A stretch of 64,000 bases of DNA from Acanthosepion lycidas (Eukaryota > Mollusca > Cephalopoda > Sepiida > Sepiidae). Location of the stretch: positions 55,882,016-55,946,015 of the forward strand of contig OZ010586.1 in assembly GCA_963932145.1 (NCBI GenBank), in the 5' to 3' direction. Below are positions 1-10,837 of the stretch, in pieces. The notes beneath the pieces were generated by a model. That model saw nothing but the letters and a program-made list of their open reading frames with translations. It made no database searches and was not told the origin of the DNA. Positions within the stretch are counted from its first letter, which is position 1, and the number at the start of each line of letters is the position of its first letter. Made by a program: the position numbers and the translations under genes.

Positions 1-578
1 TTTTTTTTTTGAGCTACTGTCTTTTGATTCTGTTTGATTCAATCGGAACATTAACATCATCCTTCATTCAATTTATATGATTAAATTTTATTTCATTGTA
101 AATAAATAAATAAATTTTTACAATATTAATGTAAACCCCTCGTTATTGTTGTCCTTGTTTATTGACCTGTTACATCCACGTTTTATTTTTAAATGTTTGC
201 GGGTCTCCTTTGATTAATTTAATCAAGGCGCACAGGTCACATTCTCTCCACTCCTTGGGTGTCCGCAACAACATCGTTAATGAAATACACGGTGAAAATA
301 CAGCCAATGTTCGATTAACTGCTGACAAGGGAATTTGTTGCATGATGAAAATATTTTGATCGTTTCATTGCAGAAAAACCGGGGATATTTAGTCGCTTAC
401 GAAATTTAGATTCATGCTTTGTATTTCTTCTTGAGATACAAAATATGGTTTCTGTAGATTTCAAAAACAAGACAAATGTTTTCGCTTAGCTATTTAAGCG
501 ATATTTAGGAACGAGAATTGTACAGAGAACTTAAAGATTGTAAATTGTAAAAAGAAAAAGAAAAGACTGATTATCCTA
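1..578. other. AT-rich sequence, no gene seen
   Basis: Opens with a poly-T run and holds a short (AAAT)n tract near 100-117. The 65-codon frame at 162-359 has no recognisable motif and I take it as chance. Confidence 0.5.
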
Positions 579-1383
579 AACAGGGACTGGTATACTGAAA
601 ATGACAGATTGACACAGGAACAAGGAAAAATGAAATTATTCGGAGTATTGTATCCGAAAAGGGATGTGCACTTACCTACTGCAGGACAAAGGAGGAAAAT
701 GTTTAATATGATAGGAAGACTGCATTATAAATGAGGACGACAGTTGAAGGTGATGTTTGATGAACATTGGGGCACTATTTCTGTTCGGTGTAAAGATAGC
801 TGGCAAGATAGACACGGGAAGTTATATCAGTAAAGAAGAAGTTATGAAAAAACCTAGAAAGCAAAATCAGAACTTGGAAGGAGAGTGAAATGCGCGCCGG
901 CTTAATAGGGTTATGGATAAGAAGCATAATCGGGGAAAGATTGAGAAGATTTAATCTTGGGCATGGAAGAAGAAAGAAAACTTGAAGAAACCAAGAAAAT
1001 CCTCGATATGTGCTGCATAAGAGAACCAGTTATATCAAATATCCTAATAAAACTTGATTCTGAGTTGTAGATAATGCGTGGAAAAGCAGGTGAAACTGTG
1101 AGTCATATAGAAAGTCATATCGGAAATGAATGCGGTATATTGGAGCAAAGAGTGTAGAAGCGGAAATACTGCAATATCAGGCGCATTTTACACCAGATGC
1201 TATGTGGTAAATGTAAACAGGAGATTACAGAAAAGTGGCATGATCTTGACGCCCTTGGAGTAGTGGGAAATGGGGGTAAAACCGTCCTGAGACTTCACCG
1301 TGATGACAATGTGATAATGTAGTTGAAGCAAGATTACAATCCAGAAGTACGACAAATGGTGTTGGATCTTGTGTTGGGTATTT
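579..1383 (+). pseudogene. Decayed coding-like stretch, family not recognised
   Basis: Two adjoining blocks (about 579-895 and 980-1383) read as protein-like sequence on the plus strand with balanced amino-acid use and only a few stops, unlike the surrounding AT-rich DNA. The first block has a KLFGVLYPKRDVHLPTAG-like run followed by VRCKDSWQDRHGKLY. The second carries CGKCKQE, a possible zinc-binding CxxC, then GNGGKTVLRLHRDD. I do not recognise the family, so I assign no function. It is most likely a dead mobile-element gene or a dead gene copy. A frame change lies between the blocks. The long open frame on the opposite strand at 1200-1496 comes partly from the CA repeat and is not supported. 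Confidence 0.4.
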
Positions 1384-1398
1384 GAGAAAGAAAAGGAA

Positions 1399-1400
<2 letters not shown>

Positions 1401-1431
<31 letters not shown>
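1401..1431 (+). repeat. (TG)n microsatellite
   Basis: An uninterrupted GT/TG run of about 31 bases followed by a G-rich patch. Confidence 0.95.
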
Positions 1432-1432
<1 letters not shown>

Positions 1433-1439
1433 AGGGGGG

Positions 1440-2129
1440 ATAAATAAGATTTGAATCATGAGTTAGCACGCTCTTGTGGAGCATAAGAAAGTACATGTTC
1501 CTGTTCCTGTGGGGGCTCTTGACAGACCAAATCCAAACATGTCTGGATAAAATTATGATTCAAACTGAGATGCTTCATAAAAGAGTACTGATCGGGACAG
1601 TCAAAATTCTAAGAAAGGTCTTGGGGATACAGAGAGGTGAAGAAATGACAGGACCCATGATCATTTGTTGTGACCTACTCCCGATCGTTAAATTACGCCA
1701 TAATATCTGTTTGAGATGACGGATAAGAACAGTAAAAATAATGTGTCTGCATCGTAGCTGGGATAGTGTTGCTTGCTTACTTTCTTGACGCAGAAATTGT
1801 TGTTCATCGAAGCCCCAGGATTTCGATTATTGATTATTCAAACATGATCTCTCCATTTGCAAAAGTGGCGTAGCATAATTTTCTTCTGCTCATTTTATAC
1901 CGTACAAAGTTGAGTAAATATTACATTTACAGACACTCACACGCATTAAAAATGTGAGAAAAGTTCTTGTTATCGAGATTATGGAAAAACATTTTTATGA
2001 TTATTTTAATCAAACAGTTTGGATGAATTCTGTAAATTCCAATCGAATGTTTTGAAGATTTCCACATCTTATCGACTATTTTATTATTGGTAACAAAGGT
2101 TACTAAAATAGTTTCATTTTAATGGTTGC
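1440..2129. other. No gene supported
   Basis: An 81-codon plus-strand frame (1474-1719) directly follows the coding-like stretch and could be part of the same dead locus, but it has no recognisable motif. The rest is plain AT-rich sequence. Confidence 0.4.
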
Positions 2130-2770
2130 CCTTCCAGGAATAACTAGTCCACGGTATAACGATAAACTACATCCAACAGTAAAGCCATTGATCGTGAGAG
2201 TGGAGGTTTTGAGGAGTGTGGAACCACCACTTAATTGCTGTTGTTCCCAGGTTCACGCAGACCTGGAGTGGTAACACCTGTTAGGATCTCAGTTATGGGA
2301 AAATAGCGACCCCACCCCCAACAAAAACAAAATCTCATGAAAGTATAAAAATATATTATTATAGTAAAAGTTCCAGCAATACATTTTCATATAAAAAATT
2401 ACTAACAATACCTATTTATAGTAAAATTATCAATACCTCAATCAACATGAAAGAACTTTTTCAGTACATTAATCCATATAATATCCTACAATTTCTTAAA
2501 TAACAGTATTTCAAAATATAACTTCAACAAAATTACAACATAAAACAGTAACACACATATATCACCGCCTCTAGCAATTATGTCCACACAAAAATATATA
2601 TGCACAAAAGCTGAGTATTATCTATCATGTATTCAATTGTGAAAGCAGAATAACATATATCATATTTTTATTACGTCAAAGCTAACTAAAAAATTAAATT
2701 TTGGTATTAAATGACCCATAAGGATGTTGATATGCAGTTAAAAAAACAAATCAAATCTAGAAATAACTCT
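2130..2770 (+). repeat. Dispersed repeat, copy 1 (partner at 44.88-45.32 kb)
   Basis: The segment shares a series of aligned blocks with 44880-45320 in the same orientation: ACGATAAACTACATCC, GGAGGTTTT, GTGGAACC, CACCTGTTAG, then ATGAAAGTATAAA and later ATTAAATGACCCAT. The order is kept, so this is one family about 450-640 bp long. The AGCTATGG-TAAATAG stretch also resembles the tail of the SINE-like repeats near 37 and 58 kb. No protein is encoded. The class is undecided; a SINE or a short non-autonomous element are both possible. Confidence 0.7.
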
Positions 2771-3137
2771 GCATTACAATTTATTTGATTTGTCTATTTA
2801 ACAGGGAAAAAAGTGAAATAGAGTACAGATTTGGGAGGAAAAGTGACATCTGCTCAATTAGAAAGATTGAACTGAATAAGGCAATGAAAACTAAAAAGAT
2901 TTTGAAAGAAAGGCGAAGAGAAAACTAAGTAGAAACAGAAAATTAACCCATTCAGGAAAAAAAAATTACAAAAGGAGAGTAAAAGAAATCCGTAAAGAAA
3001 CAGAAATAAGAAATGGGATGTAAAAGGAGCAAAGAGAGAAGGGGAAAGAGAGAGAGAGAGAAAGAGAAATAAAGGAACAGAATGTTAATGGTACAAATAT
3101 TAAACAAGAATCAAAAGAATTTAAAATGATAAAATGT

Positions 3138-3176
<39 letters not shown>

Positions 3177-3400
3177 GAGAGAAGTATTCGAATTAGAAAA
3201 GAAAGTTAGAAATAACAATGGAAAACTGAAACGAAAGAGAAAGCCAGGAAAGAAAACCAGAGGTCAAAAAGGTGAAGAAAAATCTTGGAAGCGATCAAGT
3301 TAAGCTCAAGGTTATATTGTTATATACTTGTTTCGTTGGTATACTATCATCAATGTAGAAATGTCTTCATGCTAATTTGATGAAATTTTGTTAAGTCTCT
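2771..3400. repeat. Purine-rich low-complexity tract with poly-T
   Basis: Long GA/AAAG-rich sequence with a (GA)n patch near 3049-3064 and a poly-T run at 3142-3170. The minus-strand frame at 2966-3175 is a translation of this low-complexity DNA, not a gene. Confidence 0.8.
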
Positions 3401-4886
3401 TATCAAAGGCACTTACCGTAAGTATTTATATCCATTGTCTATTTTGCTTTGCTTTTTACTCACAGCTTGCTTTCTTTTGTTCAGTAATTAAGAATGAACA
3501 AGAGATTAATGAGAAAGAACATCTTACAAAAGCTAAGTGTAATAATAGAGGTACAAGAGATCAGCTTTTATCAAGAAAAATTGGAGATGTCTTGAGAATA
3601 ATGCAATTATTATGATTATCAACTTTTGACTCAGAATAAGTGAGAGATTGTTCGTCACAAATCTGAACCAATTCGCATGATTCACGGTTATTGTTAAATC
3701 GTACCACTTATGATTGTAAACAACCGTTAAAAAATAATTACCATATGGGGTAAACAATAGTTCAACAAATCTTATCTAAAATTTGTGTGCGTGTATATAT
3801 GTGTGTGTATGTAATGTATGCGTGCATATATACGTGTGTATGTATATGTGCATATGTTTACATGTATATGAAAGTGATTGTACACGCCTGAATTCTAGGT
3901 TACGAAGAAAGAAAGTTATGTCAGACACAAAGAGAAACACTTTTCTCATTCCTATTTGCTCACGCTCCCATATCTGAATTTTTGAAATAGTTTATTTTTC
4001 TATCATGTGTAATAAATTCAAATCTACTTCAAGGTCAGAGGAGTGAGGGTTAAATTCTTTTTCTATGACACATGCCCACAAAAGAAAGTCAATAATTACA
4101 AAACTATAATTCCTGCAACTAGACGCAACTCGCAATAAATATGCACGCAGCGTAAAAAATCATCAAGGAAATGATTTGTTCCTAAAACGAAAAATCGGCA
4201 AAGCGAATTACGCACAAACCGTTTATAAAAGCTTTCATTGTATGGCGAAAACTGAATAAAAAAGCAAATAAAAATGAAAGAAGTCTATTTCAACAGCAAA
4301 GTCGGACTTAAAACTAAAACGTAACCCAAATAAAGAACTGAATTTTTTTAAACAGCAATTCGAAGAATATACTGAATCAGCGGATTATAAAGCGGATGAA
4401 TATTGAAATGTTAGAATCACAAAAAAGCAATCTTATTGTTTTTATTGTTAATTTCGTCATTAAATGGCTTAAAGCTGAATAAATTCATTTGCTTCAATAA
4501 GTTTCAAATGGGATAAAAAAAGTAGGTTGTTCTATAATTAATTATAATTTCAGAAATATGTGACAGATTTTAACCAATAAAATAACGACTTTTGCGTTTG
4601 AATATTAATAATGCTTGCTATGATTTATGTTAATTATTTCGATTTTTGTAATAGGAACAGCATTTGCAGAATCATAGTAACTATTGAAATAGCAAATCTT
4701 AATAATAATAATATCTATTTAATTTTGATCTTCTATTTGGTTTCGGACTTAAAGTAAATTTCATACTTGTAAGCGAATGAATAGAGGAAATTTTGTTGTT
4801 TAAAGTTTTGTGTTCTGTGACTTCATTTTCAAATAGATATCAAGAATGGCTCCTCTATTATTTTTTTATACTAAAATTAACCAAAT
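3401..4886. other. No gene seen; alternating purine-pyrimidine tract
   Basis: Contains an alternating TG/TA/CA tract at about 3784-3872. The rest is AT-rich with short chance frames only. Confidence 0.6.
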
Positions 4887-4930
4887 ACAAGGCTCGAGAG
4901 CCACTTAAAGTAGAGGTTACTGAATGAGGC
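4887..4930 (+). repeat. Short shared segment (partner at 55.08 kb)
   Basis: ACAAGGC..GAGCCACTTAA followed by GTTACT-AATGAGG occurs here and at 55083-55126 in the same orientation. It is the edge of a dispersed repeat whose extent I cannot set. Confidence 0.5.
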
Positions 4931-5124
4931 GCGTTATAGGAATGTAAGAGGAGGTGGTAGGAAATGAAGATTTAACTGATATTTTTCCAAGGCTGACAAC
5001 TTAATATAAGGCTTCTTGGAATACCATTCAAATAGCATTGTTTAAAATTGAGGTCGCGATTTGTTTTTAGATGGGGAATTATTGTTATTATAGATCTTTC
5101 TATTCGAACTTGTATAGTCATGTT

Positions 5125-5400
5125 CGTTTTTATACTCACAGCGTTTTGGCCACTGAACACTTCAGGCTTCTTCAAGTTCTGCTGTACTCGTTAATGCCTC
5201 CCCCGCCAGAAACTGAACCAAACCCTTTATTCAATCCGCAAGAGTAGATAGTTCTCCTTCCATTTTCCAAGCTTAGAGGATATTTTATATTCGTTCTCGC
5301 CAGTCTATTCACCCGTATGTCGCTTCTTTTACTGAACCATCGTTTGAACTTACGACTGGCCTGGAAACCAGATTGCATTTTAACCAACGCTTTAATCATT
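5125..5400 (-). repeat. Worn Penelope-like terminal repeat with hammerhead-like core
   Basis: On the minus strand this reads AATAAAGGGTTTGGTTCAG, then TTGAAGAAGCC, a loop, GGCC, AAAACGCTGTG. The order and spacing match the PLE terminal repeats at 14 kb (AATAAAAGGTTCAGTTC, CTGAAGAAGGCC, loop, GGCCGAAACGTTGTG) and at 23.4 kb. It is more diverged, so either an older copy or a related PLE family. The 75-codon minus frame at 5172-5399 runs through it and is probably not a gene. Confidence 0.5.
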
Positions 5401-5917
5401 TGGGCAGTCCTATGATGTAATTTTGAAACATTCAGATTGTGGAATTTTTCAGTATCCCCTTCTTAATCAAAGTCTTCCACATGGTGTTCATATCTATGTT
5501 AGGTCTACTGAGGAGGTTGGCATTGCTTAACAAGTGCCAACAAATTCATTCGGTTGTCTTTTTCACTAGTTTTGTTCTTCTTCTCTTGACTTCATTCCAC
5601 ATATCTAAATTCTCTTGTCTTGCCTTGGACAACAACTTTCCGATACTCCTCCATTCATACATTTAAGAGGAGGTTTCGCCCTGGTATTCCTTGCTACGAA
5701 TTCATGGGATACAATACACACACACACACACACATATTGTTGATCACTTCCGAGAGAGAGAGCCTTTATTCGGTGAGATGTCTCCGAATGGACTGCTCTT
5801 CCATAATATCCTGATATTGCGCACAATTCCTTTGATACTCAGAAGAAAGATACATTTTGTGACTATCGTGGTTGCATTCATATATATTGTTAATTGCGAT
5901 TTCGCTAAGTAAATCAT
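5401..5917. other. No gene seen; (AC)n microsatellite
   Basis: Holds an (AC)n run at 5716-5734. Several overlapping short frames on both strands are chance. Confidence 0.6.
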
Positions 5918-6070
5918 TTTTTTAATCATTTCACCCCAAGCACTTGTACGCAGGAGGTTACAGGGAGTGGAAGTGAAAGAGAAGACTGAGAATAGGGAAG
6001 ATTAAGGATAGGACATCAGATAAACGTGGTTCAAGAAAACAGAAGATGACGAATGACGTTGCAATTAAAG
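5918..6070 (+). repeat. Dispersed repeat B, copy 1 (partner at 9.35 kb)
   Basis: Starts with a T-run and TTAATCATTT-ACCCCAAGCA, then GTACGC-AGG-GTTACAG-GAGTG-AAGT and AGAAGATGACGA. The same ordered blocks occur at 9345-9500. About 150 bp; the T-rich edge read on the other strand would be an A-tail, so a retroposed short element is possible. Confidence 0.65.
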
Positions 6071-6827
6071 TTTTGAAGATTGTAGTTATCAGACAGTAGT
6101 TATCTAGTAGCACTAGGAGGCATTAAAATGTATAATCTATGTCTTGCAACCCCCCCCCTATTACATACTGATTTACAAAAGCAACTGCTAGGTTTTCTTT
6201 GTTAGATCTGATGGATTCGCTACTGAAACAGGGATAAATGGTAGTGTCATCTGCATATGCCATAAGCCGTCTTAAGTATTTTAGACTTTTTTCTTTAAGA
6301 AGGGATGTCATTAGCGCGTGAAACTAAATAACGTTTCATTTTCTCTACACATTGTATGAATGTGTGTATTATTTTCAAAATGCATGGTCAAATTGATCTT
6401 CAAAAAGAATCACAATGATACTCGCTCTACATTTTTGCTTACTTTTATCTAGGGATTTAAATGAAGTATAAAACCAAGAATATATGAATAAATGAATGCG
6501 TACATACGTAATGGCTGGCTACTCGTTTCCAAGCACAACTGTCTGCTTGGGTGATTAGCTCAACCCAGAGTCCATTTGTGGTTTATACTGCATCTATGAT
6601 GAGCGAACAGTTACAGTTTCTGGATGAGAGAACATAATCTAGCGTGGTCATTTTTTTAAACAAGGCCAATATGCTCAAACCCTCAGTCATGATGACTTGT
6701 GACTTTGTGCTTGCATAACCATCGACAGTTTTGAATGGTTCCGTCTACCCAATTTCACTCACAAACTATACCCATGGTATGGTTTCCAGGCATTTTCCAA
6801 AGCGAAAGGTCTAACCATTCAGCAATG

Positions 6828-6877
<50 letters not shown>
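6071..6877. other. No gene seen; ends in (AT)n
   Basis: AT-rich sequence ending in an (AT)n run at about 6831-6877. A run of C residues lies at about 6150-6160. Confidence 0.6.
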
Positions 6878-6880
<3 letters not shown>

Positions 6881-7279
6881 AAATGGAGAAAGTCCGACAA
6901 TTTATTTATTAAAGACATTTTTATGCTTAACGTTCTTTTTATAGATACAAGTATTTAAGTAAATGCTCTGTTTATAATAAACAGTATTAAATAACATTTA
7001 CCGGCCTGAATGTCCGAGAAATTTTCATAGAAAATATTCGTTCTTTGACAGGATTCGAACCTGCATCCTATACGGAACCGTCATTTACGCTGACGTGCCT
7101 TAACCGACTCGGCCACAAAGGAGCGCACGGTCGAATTTACTGCTTATAAACTTCAATCTTCCATGAATCTCGTACATTCATAACTGCTCATGGCGTATCA
7201 AATGTAAACAAATGACGTCATACATTAAGAAATGGACAAAGTCCGACAATTTATTTATTAAAGACATTTTTATGTTTAA
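6878..7279 (+). repeat. 53-bp direct repeats bounding a 296-bp segment
   Basis: AAGAAATGGAGAAAGTCC..TTTATGCTTAA at 6878-6930 recurs at 7227-7279 with two differences in 53 bases. The offset is 349 bp. Between them lies the tRNA-like sequence. The pattern fits either a partial tandem duplication or a very long target duplication; the (AT)n run directly before copy 1 may have helped misalignment. Confidence 0.85.
7041..7122 (-). pseudogene. Type-II tRNA-like sequence (Leu/Ser type), probably not functional
   Basis: Read on the minus strand, 82 nt fold as a tRNA with a long variable arm: acceptor TCCTTTG against CAAAGAA with one mismatch, an A box within TGGCCGAGTCGG, D-arm GCC/GGC, a perfect 5-bp anticodon stem CGTCA/TGACG, a short variable stem TCC/GGA, and a B box GGTTCGAATCC. 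The long variable arm is the Leu/Ser form in eukaryotes. The anticodon loop GCGTAAA has C at position 33 where a T is expected and its central triplet (GTA) fits neither Leu nor Ser. I therefore read it as a tRNA pseudogene or the head of a SINE. Both internal promoter boxes are well kept. Confidence 0.6.
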
Positions 7280-8371
7280 AAGGAGTTTAAAAAAATGTCT
7301 TAAACTTTCTAAAAATAGAATGGTTCGAAAAAGATCAGACGAATTCGCCCCTCTTCTGATGGAGCTTATTTGCATATGACATCTTTAATGACTTAATTGT
7401 TCTTCACAACAATTTAGTGGGTGTGAAAATAAATCATTAAGCCACAAATTACAGTTGAATAGAGAAAGTTAGTCTGGTGTTGGATATTTAGTTTCATTAT
7501 CTATGCAGATAATTAATAGACGATATTACAGAGCAACAACCGACTGGTGGCGCGGATGCATAATTCCATAACTCCATGTTTGGTTATTTATCTGGATCGA
7601 TTAAATTTTGTGTGCGACAAAAGAAATAAGACAAAGAGAAAAGAAGTAAAGAGAATGACAAGAAGACCAACTAAGTTTTATAGTAAACAAAACAAAAAAA
7701 GAAAGTTTTATTATAATTTTAGTGATTATGCTCAGTGGCTAAAAAGGAAAAAAAAAAACATAAAGGCTTTTTGATAAGAAGTTTAAAAAATACTTCGAAG
7801 TAACTTGAGTTTTGAGTTTTTGTGCTATATAGTTTACATGTCAGGTCAACGAATGGTAGCAAACGGACTGCTCTGAAGCAGATTTCTACAACTGACTTCT
7901 TAGCCGGCCAACTTTTTTAATTTTAGCGCCAACCAACGAATACCCGGATGAAAGAATCTCCACTTTGTAATGTTATTCGACCACATCAAAAAGTTCTTTG
8001 GAAATTTTTTTTTTTTTTTTTATCTAAATGACCCAGAAGTCAGGGAACTTTCATTCATCAAAATAAATTATCTTAACACTAGAAATTGAAAGAGTTGCGG
8101 CATATTGATTGTGAAAGTGAAAGTAATGAACACCACGCACAATTATTAAGCATCTCAGCATCTTCACACTTCCTTTTATATTCTATTTCTTTTTAATATT
8201 CATTTCATCCAGCTAAGTAGAAAAACAGTTTCACTCAAAGCAAAATATTATTTTTTGGTGGGTGGGGGGAGTGGGTCGGTGCTAAATTCTCAACCTGACT
8301 CTTCTTGAATCTTTGCGTCTTTTTTTTTTTTATATATATATATTTAATATAAAAGAGTATTTTCTCTTTCT

Positions 8372-8426
<55 letters not shown>

Positions 8427-9344
8427 AATCAGATTTTAGCTGGGAGGGAAACGTATTTGGTATTTATAGAGTCGTTCATAACAAAGATTTGAAATCTAGT
8501 CAGTAAAAATATTGAAAAATATTTAAAACAAGTGATTGACATTAACTTTGATACAACTAAACATCAAATGAAATATTCTAAAAGTTATAACCAGGATTCG
8601 CTTCAGACAGAGAATTTGATCCTACTAAAAAGCACCTGAGAAAACAGAAATGATAGTGTTGCCTAGAAATGGTTCCAGTATAATTACTTGCAGATTTGTT
8701 GTTTTTTTCATACAAGATCACATTTTTATTTTTATAACGTTAAGAATTTGTATGTATTACTTTTGTTTTCGGAAGTAATTTTTACAAGTATTTTCAGACA
8801 TTAATAGCCCACATTATATGACTGATACGACCAAAATGGTTAATTTTTTCCGCAATGAAAGTAAAAAAAAAAAACACTACCCCCCGGTTTTAAAATATTT
8901 GCCAAAAATTATGAAATTATACGGAAAATTTGCCCCCGCATCTTGCCAAAAACAATTAGCTAAAACTCGATTTTTTTGAGAATTTTTTTTGATGTGTTTG
9001 TATAATTCCATAAAACGTGTTATTTTCTTTCAGATTCGACAGAAAAAATCTAAACTTAATATTTATTTTAAAAAAAATGACTTGTAATTTTTCAGTGCAA
9101 TTTTGAAATTTATCTCTCATAAAAGTTTATTTTATTAGATAAAGAGATGTTTGAAGATTTTAAAAATGTAAAGTTTAATGTCATTTTCGAGTGGGAACCT
9201 TATTTTTTAAGAGTTTTATTCTATTTTTTCCATTTAGTAACTGTTAGATTATTTTTGGTATGGGTATACAAAAAGGAAAATAATTCTAATATCTCACGTT
9301 GACCGACTACTATTCAATATCGGAGGAGTATCTTGATATATATA
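7280..9344. other. No gene seen; AT microsatellites
   Basis: Lysine-rich frame at 7547-7774 is an AT-rich chance frame. (AT)n runs lie near 8332-8342 and 8376-8422, poly-T near 8007-8020, and a G-run near 8258-8270. No protein motif or RNA recognised. Confidence 0.6.
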
Positions 9345-9500
9345 TTTTTTAATCATTTTACCCCAAGCAAGACGGGAGTACTACTAGTACGCCAGGGGTT
9401 ACAGAGAGTGAAAGTAAAAGAAAAGACTGGGTGCGAGGTGGGGATTGAGGAAAGAATAAAAACGAATAGGGATCAAGATATCAGAAGATGACGATAATTG
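9345..9500 (+). repeat. Dispersed repeat B, copy 2
   Basis: Same block order as 5918-6070 (TTAATCATTTTACCCCAAGCA, then GTACGCCAGGGGTTACAG, then AGAAGATGACGA), same orientation. Confidence 0.65.
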
Positions 9501-10149
9501 CATATCTCCCGTTCAGTCAGTAAAAAATATCAAATTATTCATTATTCTAAGTTTAATAAAAGCGTATATAATATAAAAATAATGATATTCTTAAACTATT
9601 GGTTTTTCTAAAGCTAGTTCGAATTATTAAGCTTAAGGTTAAAGAAAATTTAGTTTTAAATATAAATACCAATTTCCTGATTATTGTATTGCTGGTCTCC
9701 CGTACTTCTTTAGATTTTATTTTTACTTTTTACAGCGCTTTTTCGGATATGGGTAATATTAGTGTTTCCTATCCTATCCTTGGACTTCACAGGCTAGCGT
9801 GCCTAAATAAAACCTTATTTTGATTTTGTTTTAAGTAGAAGGTAAGTGTTACTTTTAGAAAATGCAGTTAATTAATCCTTAAATTTACTAAAAGACTTTG
9901 AAAATCATCCCTACGATAAATATTAGATTTTAAAGAGAATTTTAAAGAGAATTTTAAATTTGTGGTTTACATTTTTCGTATACGATGGCGGCTCGATGAC
10001 TGACAAAAAAGTATGATTCTCAAAACTTTGCAGCAAATTCATCAGAAGTAAAAACTTCCTCTAAAAGGTTACGTCCAACAGCGAAAGATCTGGCATTATC
10101 ACTAAAAAATATGAGAATGTATACCATGTTGCTAAACCGGATAAAAACA
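9501..10149. other. No gene seen
   Basis: AT-rich; a 74-codon frame at 9599-9823 is hydrophobic but shows no signal or family and is not called. Confidence 0.5.
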
Positions 10150-10450
10150 CGAATGAAAGCATGGGTATGTAGCGATTGCTATGTTTTTCCACGCCCACAT
10201 TTTATTCGCCTGCGATTGGCTAATAAATCACTACTACTTTTATATAGGACAATTTAACCATCGCAGTCGTTTCTTTGAATCCTTCGGCTTTGAGCTTGCT
10301 TGCTTCTTCTGTTAGTACGAATGTAATGATTGGTTAATTTTTAACCAATCACATATTTTAATGCAAGATTAAGTTTTCCCGCGTTGCCGTGGGAGCCTAT
10401 CCTTTTTCCATAAAAGAGGCGACTTCTTCACAAGTCCTCAGTAGGATCCA
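10150..10450 (+). promoter_or_regulatory. Promoter-like block with CCAAT palindrome
   Basis: Contains CCACGCCCAC, an inverted CCAAT box (GATTGGCTAA) and TTTTATATAGG in promoter order, and then a perfect inverted repeat GATTGGTTAA-TTT-TTAACCAATC (10328-10350), which is two CCAAT boxes back to back, followed by CATAAAAG near 10410. It is richer in GC than its surroundings. It could be an LTR promoter of an unrecognised element or a leftover host promoter. No downstream reading frame supports either. Confidence 0.35.
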
Positions 10451-10837
10451 GTAAAATTCACCTGTCCATACAAGTCCACTATCTTGCTTATAACATTTCA
10501 AACTCACACACAGACACAGAATTTCGTAATATAAACTTACATTTCTCTCTGTGACTTAGCCAAGCTCAATCAACCAGGACTCTGTTGATTTCGAACCATT
10601 CTATAACACAACACATTTTTGATCAATTGTATTCTTGTGTTGTCTATTCTAACAAACAGACCTTGTTCTAATAATGATTCCTGAACATTTTTCTCTCAAA
10701 AAGAACTTTCTTCGAACAATCAATTACAAATCAAAATACAATGAAAGAGGAACAACTTCTTTTCCTTAATCTATACATTGAATACAATTTTATTGCATGT
10801 TTGTTCTTGTATGATATTTCAATATGTATTTGTTGAT
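10451..10837. other. No gene seen
   Basis: AT-rich sequence between the promoter-like block and the BEL element. I could not find a matching LTR here. Confidence 0.4.

Noticed and set aside
2966-3175. Small protein frame on the minus strand
   Set aside because: Translation of poly-T and purine-rich low-complexity DNA.
5620-5929. Four overlapping short frames
   Set aside because: They overlap on both strands around an (AC)n tract and show no conserved motif.
6735-6944. Frame with a tyrosine-isoleucine run
   Set aside because: It is the (AT)n microsatellite translated.
7041-7122. Functional tRNA gene
   Set aside because: C at position 33, an anticodon that does not fit a type-II tRNA, and an acceptor mismatch point to a pseudogene or SINE head.
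10100-10837. 3' LTR of the BEL element
   Set aside because: No sequence here matches the region upstream of the BEL gag start, so no LTR pair can be claimed.
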